Shown here in pieces: positions 27,101 to 33,634 of a stretch of 64,000 bases of DNA; positions within the stretch are counted from its first letter, which is position 1, and the number at the start of each line of letters is the position of its first letter. Position numbers and translations under genes: made by a program. The stretch lies in NCBI RefSeq assembly GCF_016406305.1, contig NZ_CP066369.1, positions 4,048,501-4,112,500 on the forward strand, given 5' to 3'. Source of the DNA: Shewanella putrefaciens. Lineage in GTDB: Bacteria > Pseudomonadota > Gammaproteobacteria > Enterobacterales > Shewanellaceae. The notes beneath the pieces are model-generated. The model saw only the letters and a list, made by a program, of their open reading frames with translations. It did no database searches and was not told the origin of the DNA.

Positions 27101-29963
27101 ACTCATCACCATAACTGGTATTGGTAGTGGTAACCACAAAGTAAACTCAAACAGTTTTGGTATTGGTGTGGGCGATCCATCAATATCTACTGGTGAATCA
27201 ATTAATTTTGCTTATAGTTCTACAGGCACAAGTGCTGCAACTATCAGTCTAGGTACCGGCTCAAATGGTTCCCATGATAGTGTATCCACAGCTAAGGTAG
27301 TCATCACATATGCCAATGGTACGACTAGTGAACAGTTTATTGAAATAAACGGAACTTTAGAATTCGAAGCCTTGGCTCTGAATGGATCCAATATAACTTC
27401 GATCACTATTAGTTATGAAAGTGGTAGTGATTTCCAAATTATAGATGTTTCAGCTAACACAATAGTCACTGAAGATCCTATCGATATTGAGTTTGCTTAC
27501 AATGCAACAGACAACGATGGGGATTCTACTGAAGGTTTAATTACTGTCACTGTAGACCCTGCAGCACAACCTATTGCCAATACACCAAACGCCCAAGTGT
27601 TTTTGTATGAAGACGTATTACCAAGTGATGGTAATGATACAACAGTACAAACACTGAGCTTTAAATCTGGTAGCAATTCAATTGAAAGCTTCCAATTTGG
27701 TAACTTATCAAATATTTCAGTCGTAGGTATTAACGCCCAAATCCATTGGGCACTCAATGGTGCTGGTCAATTAATCGGTACCGTCTATGGTAGAGAGGCA
27801 CTTCGCTTAACCTTAGATTGGGATCGTATCAATGCGGGAGAACAAGGCGATGTCACAGTTACAGCCGAATTGCTGACCAATCTCCCCCATAGTGTAAATG
27901 CCAACAGCTTAACAGTTAATGGGATTCAAGTCGTGGCAGTTGATGGTGCTGGTCATACAGCACATTCCACAGTCACAGTCACAGTCGCCGATGACGTGGA
28001 CATTGCCCAAAATGATACTGCACAGTTGGATGTAATGGTCGATTCGTTTAGCTTCTCAGGAATTCTAGCGACTTGGATTAGTACCACTGGTGGTGAAGAT
28101 GTTAATACCTTCGATGGTAATATCGGCTCTGGGGGTGAAGATAACGATTCAGCTCACGATCAAGTTCGTTGGGGGGATCCTGCAAATTACAACGATCGTC
28201 AATCTGGCTATGGATTTATGGACAACGATGCGGGGCTGAATGGCACACTCGCGTTAAACCAAGATATAGTGTTAGGAACTTTCACACACTATAACTACCC
28301 TATTGATTCAGGCTCCTCTATCACTGCTGCAACAATGGAAATAACATTTAATGTGACAGATGCTTACGGAGTTGTAACCCCTGTAACCTTAACGTTGAAT
28401 TTTAGCCATAATGAAACACCCAATGACGGTTCCGACCCAAGGGATATAGTGACAGTTGGTCAAACGAGTGTGACTTTCAACTATGAAGGTCAAATGTACA
28501 CCATGCAAGTTATTGGTTTCAAAGATGATGACGGTAATATTGTCAGTTCTATTTACACGGATGAGGATGCAGCAACCAGCTACCAACTAGTCGTTCGCAT
28601 GGTGGCAGGCGATGGTTACACTCTGCCTCATTCCGATGGTAATGTACTGACTAATGACACAGTTGGTGCCGATGATGAACTTGAAATTGTCGGCGTTGCT
28701 AGTGGTGATCACACTAGTACAGGCGTGTCTGGCCACGTAGGCTCAACCATCAATGGTGTATATGGCACGCTCGTGCTTAATGCTGATGGAACCTATCACT
28801 ATCAATTGACTGCAAGTGCGAACCTGCTTCCTGCATCAGGAGCTGTAGAAACCTTTACTTACACTATCCAGGATGGCGATGGAGATACTTCAAGCGCAAC
28901 CTTAAAGATTAATGTCAATCCAGTAAATGCAGACGGTATCAATATTGCTGACGCCAATGCACTCACAACTCAAGGATCTAGCTTAAATGACACTATGGTG
29001 GTTATCGATGGTGAACGAGCTACTAACCATAATAAATTGAATGTAACTTTTGGTGGTGGTCAAAATGGCATCATCACTAATAGCAACGGTGACGAAATTA
29101 TTGTCTCAGGCGCTAATAAAAAGAGTTTTAGCACTACTGATGCGCAAGTTGTCAGTGGCGGTGACGGTAACGATCATATTGAAACTGGTAGAGGTAACGA
29201 TGTGATCTATGCAGGCAAAACTGGCACAAGCAATTATGGTTCCGATGATAACCTGGAGTTGTCGGTTAATGACCTTTTAAATCATCACATTATGACGGGT
29301 ACCTTAACAGGCTCAAATAAGATTGTTGATAATGATGGTTTATTGTTAGCCAACGATGTTGCCTCAGAAAAAGCAGATGTCGTCAACGGAGGTAGTGGCA
29401 ATGACCGCATTTATGGTCAATCAGGCTCAGATATCCTCTATGGACACACTGAAGATGATTATATTGATGGAGGCAGCCACAACGATGCTCTTCGTGGTGG
29501 CGCAGGCAATGACACTCTGATCGGTGGTCTCGGTGATGATGTATTGCGGGGCGATAGTGGTGCCGATAAGTTCGTCTGGAGATATGCAGATGCAGATAAC
29601 GGCACCGACCATATAATGGACTTTAATGCCAACCAAGATAAGTTAGATCTGAGTGATTTACTCCAAGGTGAAACTGCCAATACTTTGGAAAACTATCTCA
29701 ACTTTAGCTTAGACAATGGTTCAACCGTGATTGATATCGACGCTAATAAAGATGGAGTCTTTGAGCAACATATCGTCCTCGATGGGGTTGATCTCTACAG
29801 TCAATATGGTGCTATCGATAATGCAGGCATAATCAATGGCTTATTAGGCTCTAATGGTAATGGTCCTCTGATTATAGATGCTGCACCTGTCACGCCAGAT
29901 GCACCGCAGGGACTGACTCAACCTTTAGATCCCAATAACAACAATGGCACTATGATTCCTTAA
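15132..29963 (+). CDS. bpfA: Giant type I-secreted biofilm adhesin, BpfA/LapA-like
   Basis: This is a 4943-residue surface adhesin. I start at the ATG at 15132 (MGSVITSKKG): GGGAG lies 6 bp upstream, and this is the usual beginning of the LapA-type retention module. Layout by residue: 1-95 retention module; 105-108 a TAAG motif, like the LapG cleavage site of Pseudomonas LapA; 160-866 seven 101-aa Ig/VCBS-like repeats (DNDSDID, NADGSYTFTPNENWNG); 865-972 one divergent 108-aa unit; 973-3697 twenty-five 109-aa repeats; 3698 to about 4670 non-repetitive T1SS-143-like and Ig-like domains; about 4673-4810 two RTX blocks (GGDGNDHIE, GGAGNDTLIGG) for calcium binding; then a C-terminal type I secretion target region. 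Cysteine is almost absent. The exporter, protease and receptor genes follow in order. MR-1 BpfA is shorter from memory, so the array appears expanded here. Confidence 0.93.
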   Translation: MGSVITSKKGMLKLVKGQISVEVNGTNQPAKDGELLPKGAVLHIGENATYEITFDDGTKLSNEVAPNATAAAAPNTASEAALDEIQALQDLIASGEDPTQNLPETAAGNAPGSDGNSGYVSLARDGSEALATAGYSTAGQPLADAATPTPEQTIATDSPSLLVNDTNTVAEDSVATGNVLTNDSDIDTLLTVVSFEIDGTSFAAGTQVTLDGGILVLNADGSYTFTPNENWNGQVPVITYTTNTGSTATLTIEVTPVDDPSVLVNDTNTVAEDTVATGNVLDNDSDIDSSLSVVSFTVNGNTFTAGTTVELEGGSLILNADGSYTFTPNENWNGQVPVITYTTNTGSTATLTIEVTPVDDPSVLVNDTNTVAEDTVATGNVLDNDSDIDSSLSVVSFTVNGNTFTAGTTVELEGGSLILNADGSYTFTPNENWNGQVPVITYTTNTGSTATLTIEVTPVDDPSVLVNDSNTVAEDTVATGNVLDNDSDIDSSLSVVSFTVNGNTFTAGTTVELEGGSLILNADGSYTFTPNENWNGQVPVITYTTNTGSTATLTIEVTPVDDPSVLVNDTNTVAEDTVATGNVLDNDSDIDSSLSVVSFTVNGNTFTAGTTVELEGGSLILNADGSYTFTPNENWNGQVPVITYTTNTGSTATLTIEVTPVDDPSVLVNDSNTVAEDTVATGNVLDNDSDIDSSLSVVSFTVNGNTFTAGTTVELEGGSLILNADGSYTFTPNENWNGQVPVITYTTNTGSTATLTIEVTPVDDPSVLVNDTNTVAEDTVATGNVLDNDSDIDSSLSVVSFTVNGNTFTAGTTVELEGGSLILNADGSYTFTPNENWNGQVPVITYTTNTGSTATLTIEVTPENDDFTDNDEVVSIAEDSGEKTGNVIDGSSVDGPLTVQSFSIAGVAGPFVLGQAVAIVGVGSFTLNSDGVYTFTPVANYFGPVPVITYILTDGSGSNDTSTLTLDVTPVNDNFTDDNEERSIVEDSPEVTGNVIDGVSVDGPLSVVSFTIAGDDTVYPADGSDINIDGIGTFSLNSDGVYTFTPVANYFGPVPVITYILTDGSGSNDTSTLTLDVTPVNDNFTDDNEERSIVEDSPEVTGNVIDGVSVDGPLSVVSFTIAGDDTVYPADGSDINIDGIGTFSLNSDGVYTFTPVANYFGPVPVITYILTDGSGSNDTSTLTLDVTPVNDNFTDDNEERSIVEDSPEVTGNVIDGVSVDGPLSVVSFTIAGDDTVYPADGSDINIDGIGTFSLNSDGVYTFTPVANYFGPVPVITYILTDGSGSNDTSTLTLDVTPVNDNFTDDNEERSIVEDSPEVTGNVIDGVSVDGPLSVVSFTIAGDDTVYPADGSDINIDGIGTFSLNSDGVYTFTPVANYFGPVPVITYILTDGSGSNDTSTLTLDVTPVNDNFTDDNEERSIVEDSPEVTGNVIDGVSVDGPLSVVSFTIAGDDTVYPADGSDINIDGIGTFSLNSDGVYTFTPVANYFGPVPVITYILTDGSGSNDTSTLTLDVTPVNDNFTDDNEERSIVEDSPEVTGNVIDGVSVDGPLSVVSFTIAGDDTVYPADGSDINIDGIGTFSLNSDGVYTFTPVANYFGPVPVITYILTDGSGSNDTSTLTLDVTPVNDNFTDDNEERSIVEDSPEVTGNVIDGVSVDGPLSVVSFTIAGDDTVYPADGSDINIDGIGTFSLNSDGVYTFTPVANYFGPVPVITYILTDGSGSNDTSTLTLDVTPVNDNFTDDNEERSIVEDSPEVTGNVIDGVSVDGPLSVVSFTIAGDDTVYPADGSDINIDGIGTFSLNSDGVYTFTPVANYFGPVPVITYILTDGSGSNDTSTLTLDVTPVNDNFTDDNEERSIVEDSPEVTGNVIDGVSVDGPLSVVSFTIAGDDTVYPADGSDINIDGIGTFSLNSDGVYTFTPVANYFGPVPVITYILTDGSGSNDTSTLTLDVTPVNDNFTDDNEERSIVEDSPEVTGNVIDGVSVDGPLSVVSFTIAGDDTVYPADGSDINIDGIGTFSLNSDGVYTFTPVANYFGPVPVITYILTDGSGSNDTSTLTLDVTPVNDNFTDDNEERSIVEDSPEVTGNVIDGVSVDGPLSVVSFTIAGDDTVYPADGSDINIDGIGTFSLNSDGVYTFTPVANYFGPVPVITYILTDGSGSNDTSTLTLDVTPVNDNFTDDNEERSIVEDSPEVTGNVIDGVSVDGPLSVVSFTIAGDDTVYPADGSDINIDGIGTFSLNSDGVYTFTPVANYFGPVPVITYILTDGSGSNDTSTLTLDVTPVNDNFTDDNEERSIVEDSPEVTGNVIDGVSVDGPLSVVSFTIAGDDTVYPADGSDINIDGIGTFSLNSDGVYTFTPVANYFGPVPVITYILTDGSGSNDTSTLTLDVTPVNDNFTDDNEERSIVEDSPEVTGNVIDGVSVDGPLSVVSFTIAGDDTVYPADGSDINIDGIGTFSLNSDGVYTFTPVANYFGPVPVITYILTDGSGSNDTSTLTLDVTPVNDNFTDDNEERSIVEDSPEVTGNVIDGVSVDGPLSVVSFTIAGDDTVYPADGSDINIDGIGTFSLNSDGVYTFTPVANYFGPVPVITYILTDGSGSNDTSTLTLDVTPVNDNFTDDNEERSIVEDSPEVTGNVIDGVSVDGPLSVVSFTIAGDDTVYPADGSDINIDGIGTFSLNSDGVYTFTPVANYFGPVPVITYILTDGSGSNDTSTLTLDVTPVNDNFTDDNEERSIVEDSPEVTGNVIDGVSVDGPLSVVSFTIAGDDTVYPADGSDINIDGIGTFSLNSDGVYTFTPVANYFGPVPVITYILTDGSGSNDTSTLTLDVTPVNDNFTDDNEERSIVEDSPEVTGNVIDGVSVDGPLSVVSFTIAGDDTVYPADGSDINIDGIGTFSLNSDGVYTFTPVANYFGPVPVITYILTDGSGSNDTSTLTLDVTPVNDNFTDDNEERSIVEDSPEVTGNVIDGVSVDGPLSVVSFTIAGDDTVYPADGSDINIDGIGTFSLNSDGVYTFTPVANYFGPVPVITYILTDGSGSNDTSTLTLDVTPVNDNFTDDNEERSIVEDSPEVTGNVIDGVSVDGPLSVVSFTIAGDDTVYPADGSDINIDGIGTFSLNSDGVYTFTPVANYFGPVPVITYILTDGSGSNDTSTLTLDVTPVNDNFTDDNEERSIVEDSPEVTGNVIDGVSVDGPLSVVSFTIAGDDTVYPADGSDINIDGIGTFSLNSDGVYTFTPVANYFGPVPVITYILTDGSGSNDTSTLTLDVTPVNDNFTDDNEERSIVEDSPEVTGNVIDGVSVDGPLSVVSFTIAGDDTVYPADGSDINIDGIGTFSLNSDGVYTFTPVANYFGPVPVITYILTDGSGSNDTSTLTLDVTPVNDNFTDDNEERSIVEDSPEVTGNVIDGVSVDGPLSVVSFTIAGDDTVYPADGSDINIDGIGTFSLNSDGVYTFTPVANYFGPVPVITYILTDGSGSNDTSTLTLDVTPVNDNFTDDNEERSIVEDSPEVTGNVIDGVSVDGPLSVVSFTIAGDDTVYPADGSDINIDGIGTFSLNSDGVYTFTPVANYFGPVPVITYILTDGSGSNDTSTLTLDVTPVNDNFTDDNEERSIVEDSPEVTGNVIDGVSVDGPLSVVSFTIAGDDTVYPADGSDINIDGIGTFSLNSDGVYTFTPVANYFGPVPVITYILTDGSGSNDTSTLSLTVTPLNDAPVIVSADNAVVSEEGLTGGIQDTVGDSDTTNLSSMTGEINITDVDNDSLTVSLSGPAGLTSGGEDIAWSWIGNTLTGYIVGTNVPVITITLTPPIGNSSGTWGYEVTLLGPIDHPNSTGENELPIEIGISVDDGNQITNGSFEIKIEDDSPVDQVDQDLAQHILNGSGMISGDLLAPGADGLDEITFSIVTTGLFCDGKPLQTLMSGNTLTAWADINNDGVFNAGEEVFTLTAVPDGNGNYDYQLELSKEIQLDKTTTASFVGIQAGASDAYHVLTDGTLDTHGDASAEDTLITITGIGSGNHKVNSNSFGIGVGDPSISTGESINFAYSSTGTSAATISLGTGSNGSHDSVSTAKVVITYANGTTSEQFIEINGTLEFEALALNGSNITSITISYESGSDFQIIDVSANTIVTEDPIDIEFAYNATDNDGDSTEGLITVTVDPAAQPIANTPNAQVFLYEDVLPSDGNDTTVQTLSFKSGSNSIESFQFGNLSNISVVGINAQIHWALNGAGQLIGTVYGREALRLTLDWDRINAGEQGDVTVTAELLTNLPHSVNANSLTVNGIQVVAVDGAGHTAHSTVTVTVADDVDIAQNDTAQLDVMVDSFSFSGILATWISTTGGEDVNTFDGNIGSGGEDNDSAHDQVRWGDPANYNDRQSGYGFMDNDAGLNGTLALNQDIVLGTFTHYNYPIDSGSSITAATMEITFNVTDAYGVVTPVTLTLNFSHNETPNDGSDPRDIVTVGQTSVTFNYEGQMYTMQVIGFKDDDGNIVSSIYTDEDAATSYQLVVRMVAGDGYTLPHSDGNVLTNDTVGADDELEIVGVASGDHTSTGVSGHVGSTINGVYGTLVLNADGTYHYQLTASANLLPASGAVETFTYTIQDGDGDTSSATLKINVNPVNADGINIADANALTTQGSSLNDTMVVIDGERATNHNKLNVTFGGGQNGIITNSNGDEIIVSGANKKSFSTTDAQVVSGGDGNDHIETGRGNDVIYAGKTGTSNYGSDDNLELSVNDLLNHHIMTGTLTGSNKIVDNDGLLLANDVASEKADVVNGGSGNDRIYGQSGSDILYGHTEDDYIDGGSHNDALRGGAGNDTLIGGLGDDVLRGDSGADKFVWRYADADNGTDHIMDFNANQDKLDLSDLLQGETANTLENYLNFSLDNGSTVIDIDANKDGVFEQHIVLDGVDLYSQYGAIDNAGIINGLLGSNGNGPLIIDAAPVTPDAPQGLTQPLDPNNNNGTMIP
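15609..17729 (+). repeat. Seven tandem 303-bp coding repeats (type A) of the adhesin
   Basis: Units start at 15609, 15912, 16215, 16518, 16821, 17124 and 17427. Each encodes 101 residues beginning S-x-L-VND and ending TLTIEVTPVDDP. The first unit is divergent and the other six differ at few positions. They carry a second-order 606-bp periodicity: from about 15975 to about 17345 every second unit shares the same silent variants (for example DTN and DSN alternate in units 3-6). Confidence 0.95.
18048..26222 (+). repeat. Twenty-five tandem 327-bp coding repeats (type B) of the adhesin
   Basis: Each 109-residue unit begins DNFTDDNEERSIVEDSPEV and ends STLTLDVTPVN. The units look identical at the nucleotide level, including third codon positions, over about 8.1 kb; only the last about 33 bp of unit 25 diverge (TSTLSLTVTPLN). 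A divergent 324-bp unit (17724-18047) precedes the array. The homogeneity implies recent unequal crossing-over or gene conversion, and the copy number is probably variable and prone to assembly error. Confidence 0.95.
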
Positions 29964-29975
29964 TAAATCAGTTCA

Positions 29976-30001
29976 GATGGCCTATAGAAATATAGGCCAT
30001 C
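29976..30001 (+). terminator. Hairpin between the adhesin gene and its exporter genes
   Basis: An 11-bp perfect stem (gatggcctata / tataggccatc) with a gaaa loop lies 13 bp after the adhesin stop and 51 bp before the exporter start. There is no T-run, so it is more likely a partial terminator or an mRNA-stabilising 3' structure that sets the adhesin-to-exporter ratio. Confidence 0.6.
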
Positions 30002-30051
30002 TTGGACCATACTTCTGATAATCAAATAGAAATCAAAGGATAGATAACTAG

Positions 30052-32229
30052 GTGCCTGCTACTGCGTCAGAAAGAGTTGAGCAGTGGACTATTTCCGCTT
30101 CTCAGCGAGTGATAGTCGACCCATTGCTAGATTGTTTAGTGCTCCTCACTGAGCATTTTGGAAACCCATGCTCAAGCGATTCGCTTGCGGCAGGCTTGCC
30201 TTTGTCTGGCGCAATATTAACGCCAGATTTGGTTCCGCAAGCTGCGTCGCGTGCGGGTTTAGCTGCAAAATTATCTCGTAAGGGATTAAATGAAATATCA
30301 CCAATACTGCTTCCATGCATTTTATTATTAAAAGATAAGAAAGCCTGCATATTACGTGAATTTAGCCTTGAATCTGATCGCGCTGTCATTCAACTGCCTG
30401 AGACTGGCGGTGAAGAAGTTCTAAATATTGAGTCCCTTGAAGCCTTATATGTCGGATATTTATTCTTAGTTAAACAAGAATACCGTGGCGATATGGGTTT
30501 CGATGTTTACTTACACGATAACAAAACTCACTGGCTAGTCCAAACACTAAGGGATTCAGCACCTATTTATCGTGATGCCTTAATTGCATCCATATTAGTC
30601 AATATATTCGCCTTAGTTTCACCGCTTTTTATCATGAATGTGTATGACAAAGTGGTTCCCAACCTCGCCTTTGAATCACTCTGGGTTTTGGCTATTGGGG
30701 CTTCGATTGCCTATTTATTTGATCTGGTGATGCGACAACTTAGGAGTTATCTTATTGATGTTGCAGGTAAAAAAGTAGATATCATAGTTTCATCTCGGCT
30801 ATTTGCGAAAGCCATCGGCATTCCATTGGAAAAACGCTCCCCCAGTATTGGTGGCATGGCAAAGCAGCTTGGTGAATTTGACAATATTCGTGAGATCTTA
30901 ACCTCGGCAACCATAACCACTTTAGTCGACCTACCCTTCGCGCTTTTCTTCATTATTATTATTTATATCGTTGCGGGTGATCTGGCCGCGATTCCCGTGA
31001 TTGGTGGCTTAATCATTATCGGTTTTACACTCTACACTCAGCCCAAATTGAAAGCCGCAATCGAAGAAGGTAATAAATTCTCAAGTCTTAAGCACGGACA
31101 TTTAATTGAAAGCCTCTCGGCACTTGAGTCCATTAAGGCAAATGGCGCTGAGGGTATAGTTCAAAGAAGCTGGCAACAGATGATAGGGCACAGTGCAAAC
31201 TGGCAATTAAGATCGAAAAAACTCTCTAATTCAGTCTCAAACCTTGCCAACTTTATCGTCCAATTTACTGTCGTCTGCGTAGTGATTTTGGGTGTTTATC
31301 GCGTTGCCGATAATGTGATATCAATGGGCGGGATCATCGCTGCGGTAATGCTGTCGAGTCGCGCTATTGCACCCATGGCGCAATTAGCGGGCCTGATGAC
31401 TCGAGCCAATCATACCGCCAGTGCATTGCGTCAACTTAATGAGTTAATGATGCAAGAGGATGAATTTGAAAACAAAGGCCATTTAGTTAGTAAATTAAGG
31501 CTATTAGGTAAGATTAACGCAGATAATGTTGGCTTTAGTTATCCAGGTTCAGAAAAACCAGTATTGCATCCAATGTCACTGACGATCAATCCCGGTGAAC
31601 GCATCGCCATTATCGGCCGCAATGGTTCAGGTAAGAGCACCCTAGCCAAACTTTTAGTCGGACTGTTCCAACCCACTACCGGAAGCCTACGTTATGACGG
31701 GGTCGATTCAGCTCAGATCCACCCCAGTGATTTACGCCGTAACTTTGGTTATTTACCCCAAGACGTCACCCTGTTCCATGGCACTATTAGGGATAACATC
31801 CTCTTCGGCACTCGCCAAGTCACAGAACATCAATTAATACGTGCAGTACAACTCTCAGGGGTTAGCCAATTCACCCATCTTGAGGCTGAAGGCCTAGATC
31901 AACAAGTTGGTGAAGGCGGGATGTCACTTAGCCGGGGACAAAGGCAAACTGTAGCGCTAGCCAGAGCGACGCTCAATGATCCACCAGTGCTGTTAATGGA
32001 TGAACCCACAGCAAGCTTAGATGCTCGTGCAGAGCAACAGTTTATTCGTTCTATGCAAAATGTGAGTAAAGATAGAACCTTAATACTCATCACACACAAA
32101 ATGCATCTATTACAACTGGTTGACCGTATTATCGTGCTCGAACGCGGTCATGTTGTGGCCGATGGTCCTAAGTCTGAAGTATTAGAGAAACTCAATTTTG
32201 GCCTCGTTAATGGAGGCGTTAAAAAATGA
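30052..32229 (+). CDS. rtxB: Type I secretion ABC transporter (LapB/RtxB-like)
   Basis: This 725-residue inner-membrane ABC exporter drives adhesin secretion. It has an N-terminal C39-like domain (about residues 20-150) that keeps a Cys in LLDCLVLL but lacks the Gly after it and a recognisable catalytic His, so it is probably a non-proteolytic substrate-docking domain. A six-helix transmembrane domain spans about 170-440. The nucleotide-binding domain has Walker A GRNGSGKST (about 521), signature LSRGQRQ and Walker B VLLMDEPTASLD (about 645). It starts with GTG, with AAAGGA 11 bp upstream, a slightly long spacing. Its stop overlaps the next gene (ATGA). Confidence 0.94.
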   Translation: MPATASERVEQWTISASQRVIVDPLLDCLVLLTEHFGNPCSSDSLAAGLPLSGAILTPDLVPQAASRAGLAAKLSRKGLNEISPILLPCILLLKDKKACILREFSLESDRAVIQLPETGGEEVLNIESLEALYVGYLFLVKQEYRGDMGFDVYLHDNKTHWLVQTLRDSAPIYRDALIASILVNIFALVSPLFIMNVYDKVVPNLAFESLWVLAIGASIAYLFDLVMRQLRSYLIDVAGKKVDIIVSSRLFAKAIGIPLEKRSPSIGGMAKQLGEFDNIREILTSATITTLVDLPFALFFIIIIYIVAGDLAAIPVIGGLIIIGFTLYTQPKLKAAIEEGNKFSSLKHGHLIESLSALESIKANGAEGIVQRSWQQMIGHSANWQLRSKKLSNSVSNLANFIVQFTVVCVVILGVYRVADNVISMGGIIAAVMLSSRAIAPMAQLAGLMTRANHTASALRQLNELMMQEDEFENKGHLVSKLRLLGKINADNVGFSYPGSEKPVLHPMSLTINPGERIAIIGRNGSGKSTLAKLLVGLFQPTTGSLRYDGVDSAQIHPSDLRRNFGYLPQDVTLFHGTIRDNILFGTRQVTEHQLIRAVQLSGVSQFTHLEAEGLDQQVGEGGMSLSRGQRQTVALARATLNDPPVLLMDEPTASLDARAEQQFIRSMQNVSKDRTLILITHKMHLLQLVDRIIVLERGHVVADGPKSEVLEKLNFGLVNGGVKK

Positions 32230-33608
32230 GTAAACACCTAACGACAACCGATCTTGATATGGTCGATGATGTCTATGGCGCCATGATGACCGATGCGCCC
32301 AGTGGCCATAGGTTAATCATTTGGGCTCTCGCTGCCATGGTAGTTTGTTTCTTGTTTTGGGCTGGTTTGGCCCAATTAGATAAGGTCACCACAGGTTCAG
32401 GCAAAGTGATCCCTTCCTCACAGGTGCAAGTCATCCAAAGTTTAGATGGCGGCATCATGCAAGAGCTATATGTGCAAGAAGGTGAAATCGTCACTAAAGG
32501 GCAGCCCTTAGTACGCATTGATGACACTCGCTTCCGCTCCGATTATGCCCAACAAGAACAAGAAGTGTTTGGTTTAAAAACCAATGCCATTCGTATGCGG
32601 GCAGAACTCGATAGCATACTGATTTCAGATATGACTTCAGATTGGCGAGAACAGGTCAAAATTACCAAAGAAGCGTTGATTTTCCCCGAGAACATTGTCG
32701 CCGCCGAGCCTGCGCTCGTTAAACGGCAACAGGAAGAATACAACGGTCGCTTAGACAACCTCAGTAACCAACTCGAGATTCTCGTACGGCAAATTCAGCA
32801 ACGCCAACAAGAGATCGATGATCTTGCCTCTAAGACAACGACACTAACAACGAGTATGCAGTTGATTTCCCGCGAGTTGGAACTCACACGTCCCTTAGCA
32901 AAAAAAGGCATTGTTCCCGAAGTTGAGCTGCTAAAATTAGAACGGGCGGTTAACGATGCCCAAGGTGAGCTTAATTCGTTACGATTACTCAGGCCAAAAT
33001 TGAAAGCAGCATTAGATGAAGCCATCTTAAAACGTCGTGAGGCCGTATTTGTGTATGCGGCAGACCTTAGAGCGCAACTAAACGAAACTCAAACGCGGCT
33101 ATCGCGCATGAATGAGGCCCAAGTTGGCGCACAGGACAAAGTGAGCAAAGCTATTATCACATCTCCTGTAAATGGCACTATTAAAACGACGCATATCAAC
33201 ACATTAGGTGGTGTTGTACAACCTGGAGTCGATATTATTGAAATCGTTCCTTCCGAGGATCAGTTGCTTATAGAAACTAAGATCCTGCCGAAGGACATCG
33301 CATTTTTACACCCAGGTTTACCGGCGGTAGTTAAAGTAACCGCCTACGATTTTACCCGCTACGGTGGTCTTAAGGGGACGGTAGAACATATCAGCGCCGA
33401 CACTTCACAGGATGAAGAAGGCAATAGCTTCTATCTTATTAGGGTTAGAACAGAAGAATCGAGTTTAATCAAAGACGATGGCACACAGATGCCAATTATC
33501 CCAGGGATGTTAACCACGGTTGATGTCATTACGGGACAAAGATCCATTCTTGAGTACATTTTAAATCCAATTTTAAGGGCTAAGGATACTGCGCTCAGAG
33601 AGCGTTAA
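32226..33608 (+). CDS. HlyD-family membrane fusion protein (LapC-like)
   Basis: This 460-residue periplasmic adaptor of the type I secretion complex has a short cytoplasmic N-terminus, one transmembrane helix (about residues 30-50), a lipoyl half-motif (VQVIQSLDGGIMQELYVQEGE), long coiled-coil hairpin helices (about 110-290), the second lipoyl half (SPVNGTIKTTHINTLGGVVQPG) and a beta-barrel domain. It would bridge the ABC transporter and the AggA/TolC outer-membrane channel. The ATG overlaps the exporter stop by 4 bp. It is part of the adhesin operon. Confidence 0.94.
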   Translation: MSKHLTTTDLDMVDDVYGAMMTDAPSGHRLIIWALAAMVVCFLFWAGLAQLDKVTTGSGKVIPSSQVQVIQSLDGGIMQELYVQEGEIVTKGQPLVRIDDTRFRSDYAQQEQEVFGLKTNAIRMRAELDSILISDMTSDWREQVKITKEALIFPENIVAAEPALVKRQQEEYNGRLDNLSNQLEILVRQIQQRQQEIDDLASKTTTLTTSMQLISRELELTRPLAKKGIVPEVELLKLERAVNDAQGELNSLRLLRPKLKAALDEAILKRREAVFVYAADLRAQLNETQTRLSRMNEAQVGAQDKVSKAIITSPVNGTIKTTHINTLGGVVQPGVDIIEIVPSEDQLLIETKILPKDIAFLHPGLPAVVKVTAYDFTRYGGLKGTVEHISADTSQDEEGNSFYLIRVRTEESSLIKDDGTQMPIIPGMLTTVDVITGQRSILEYILNPILRAKDTALRER

Positions 33609-33634
33609 GCCTGTTATAAACCGGGAGGTTTGCA

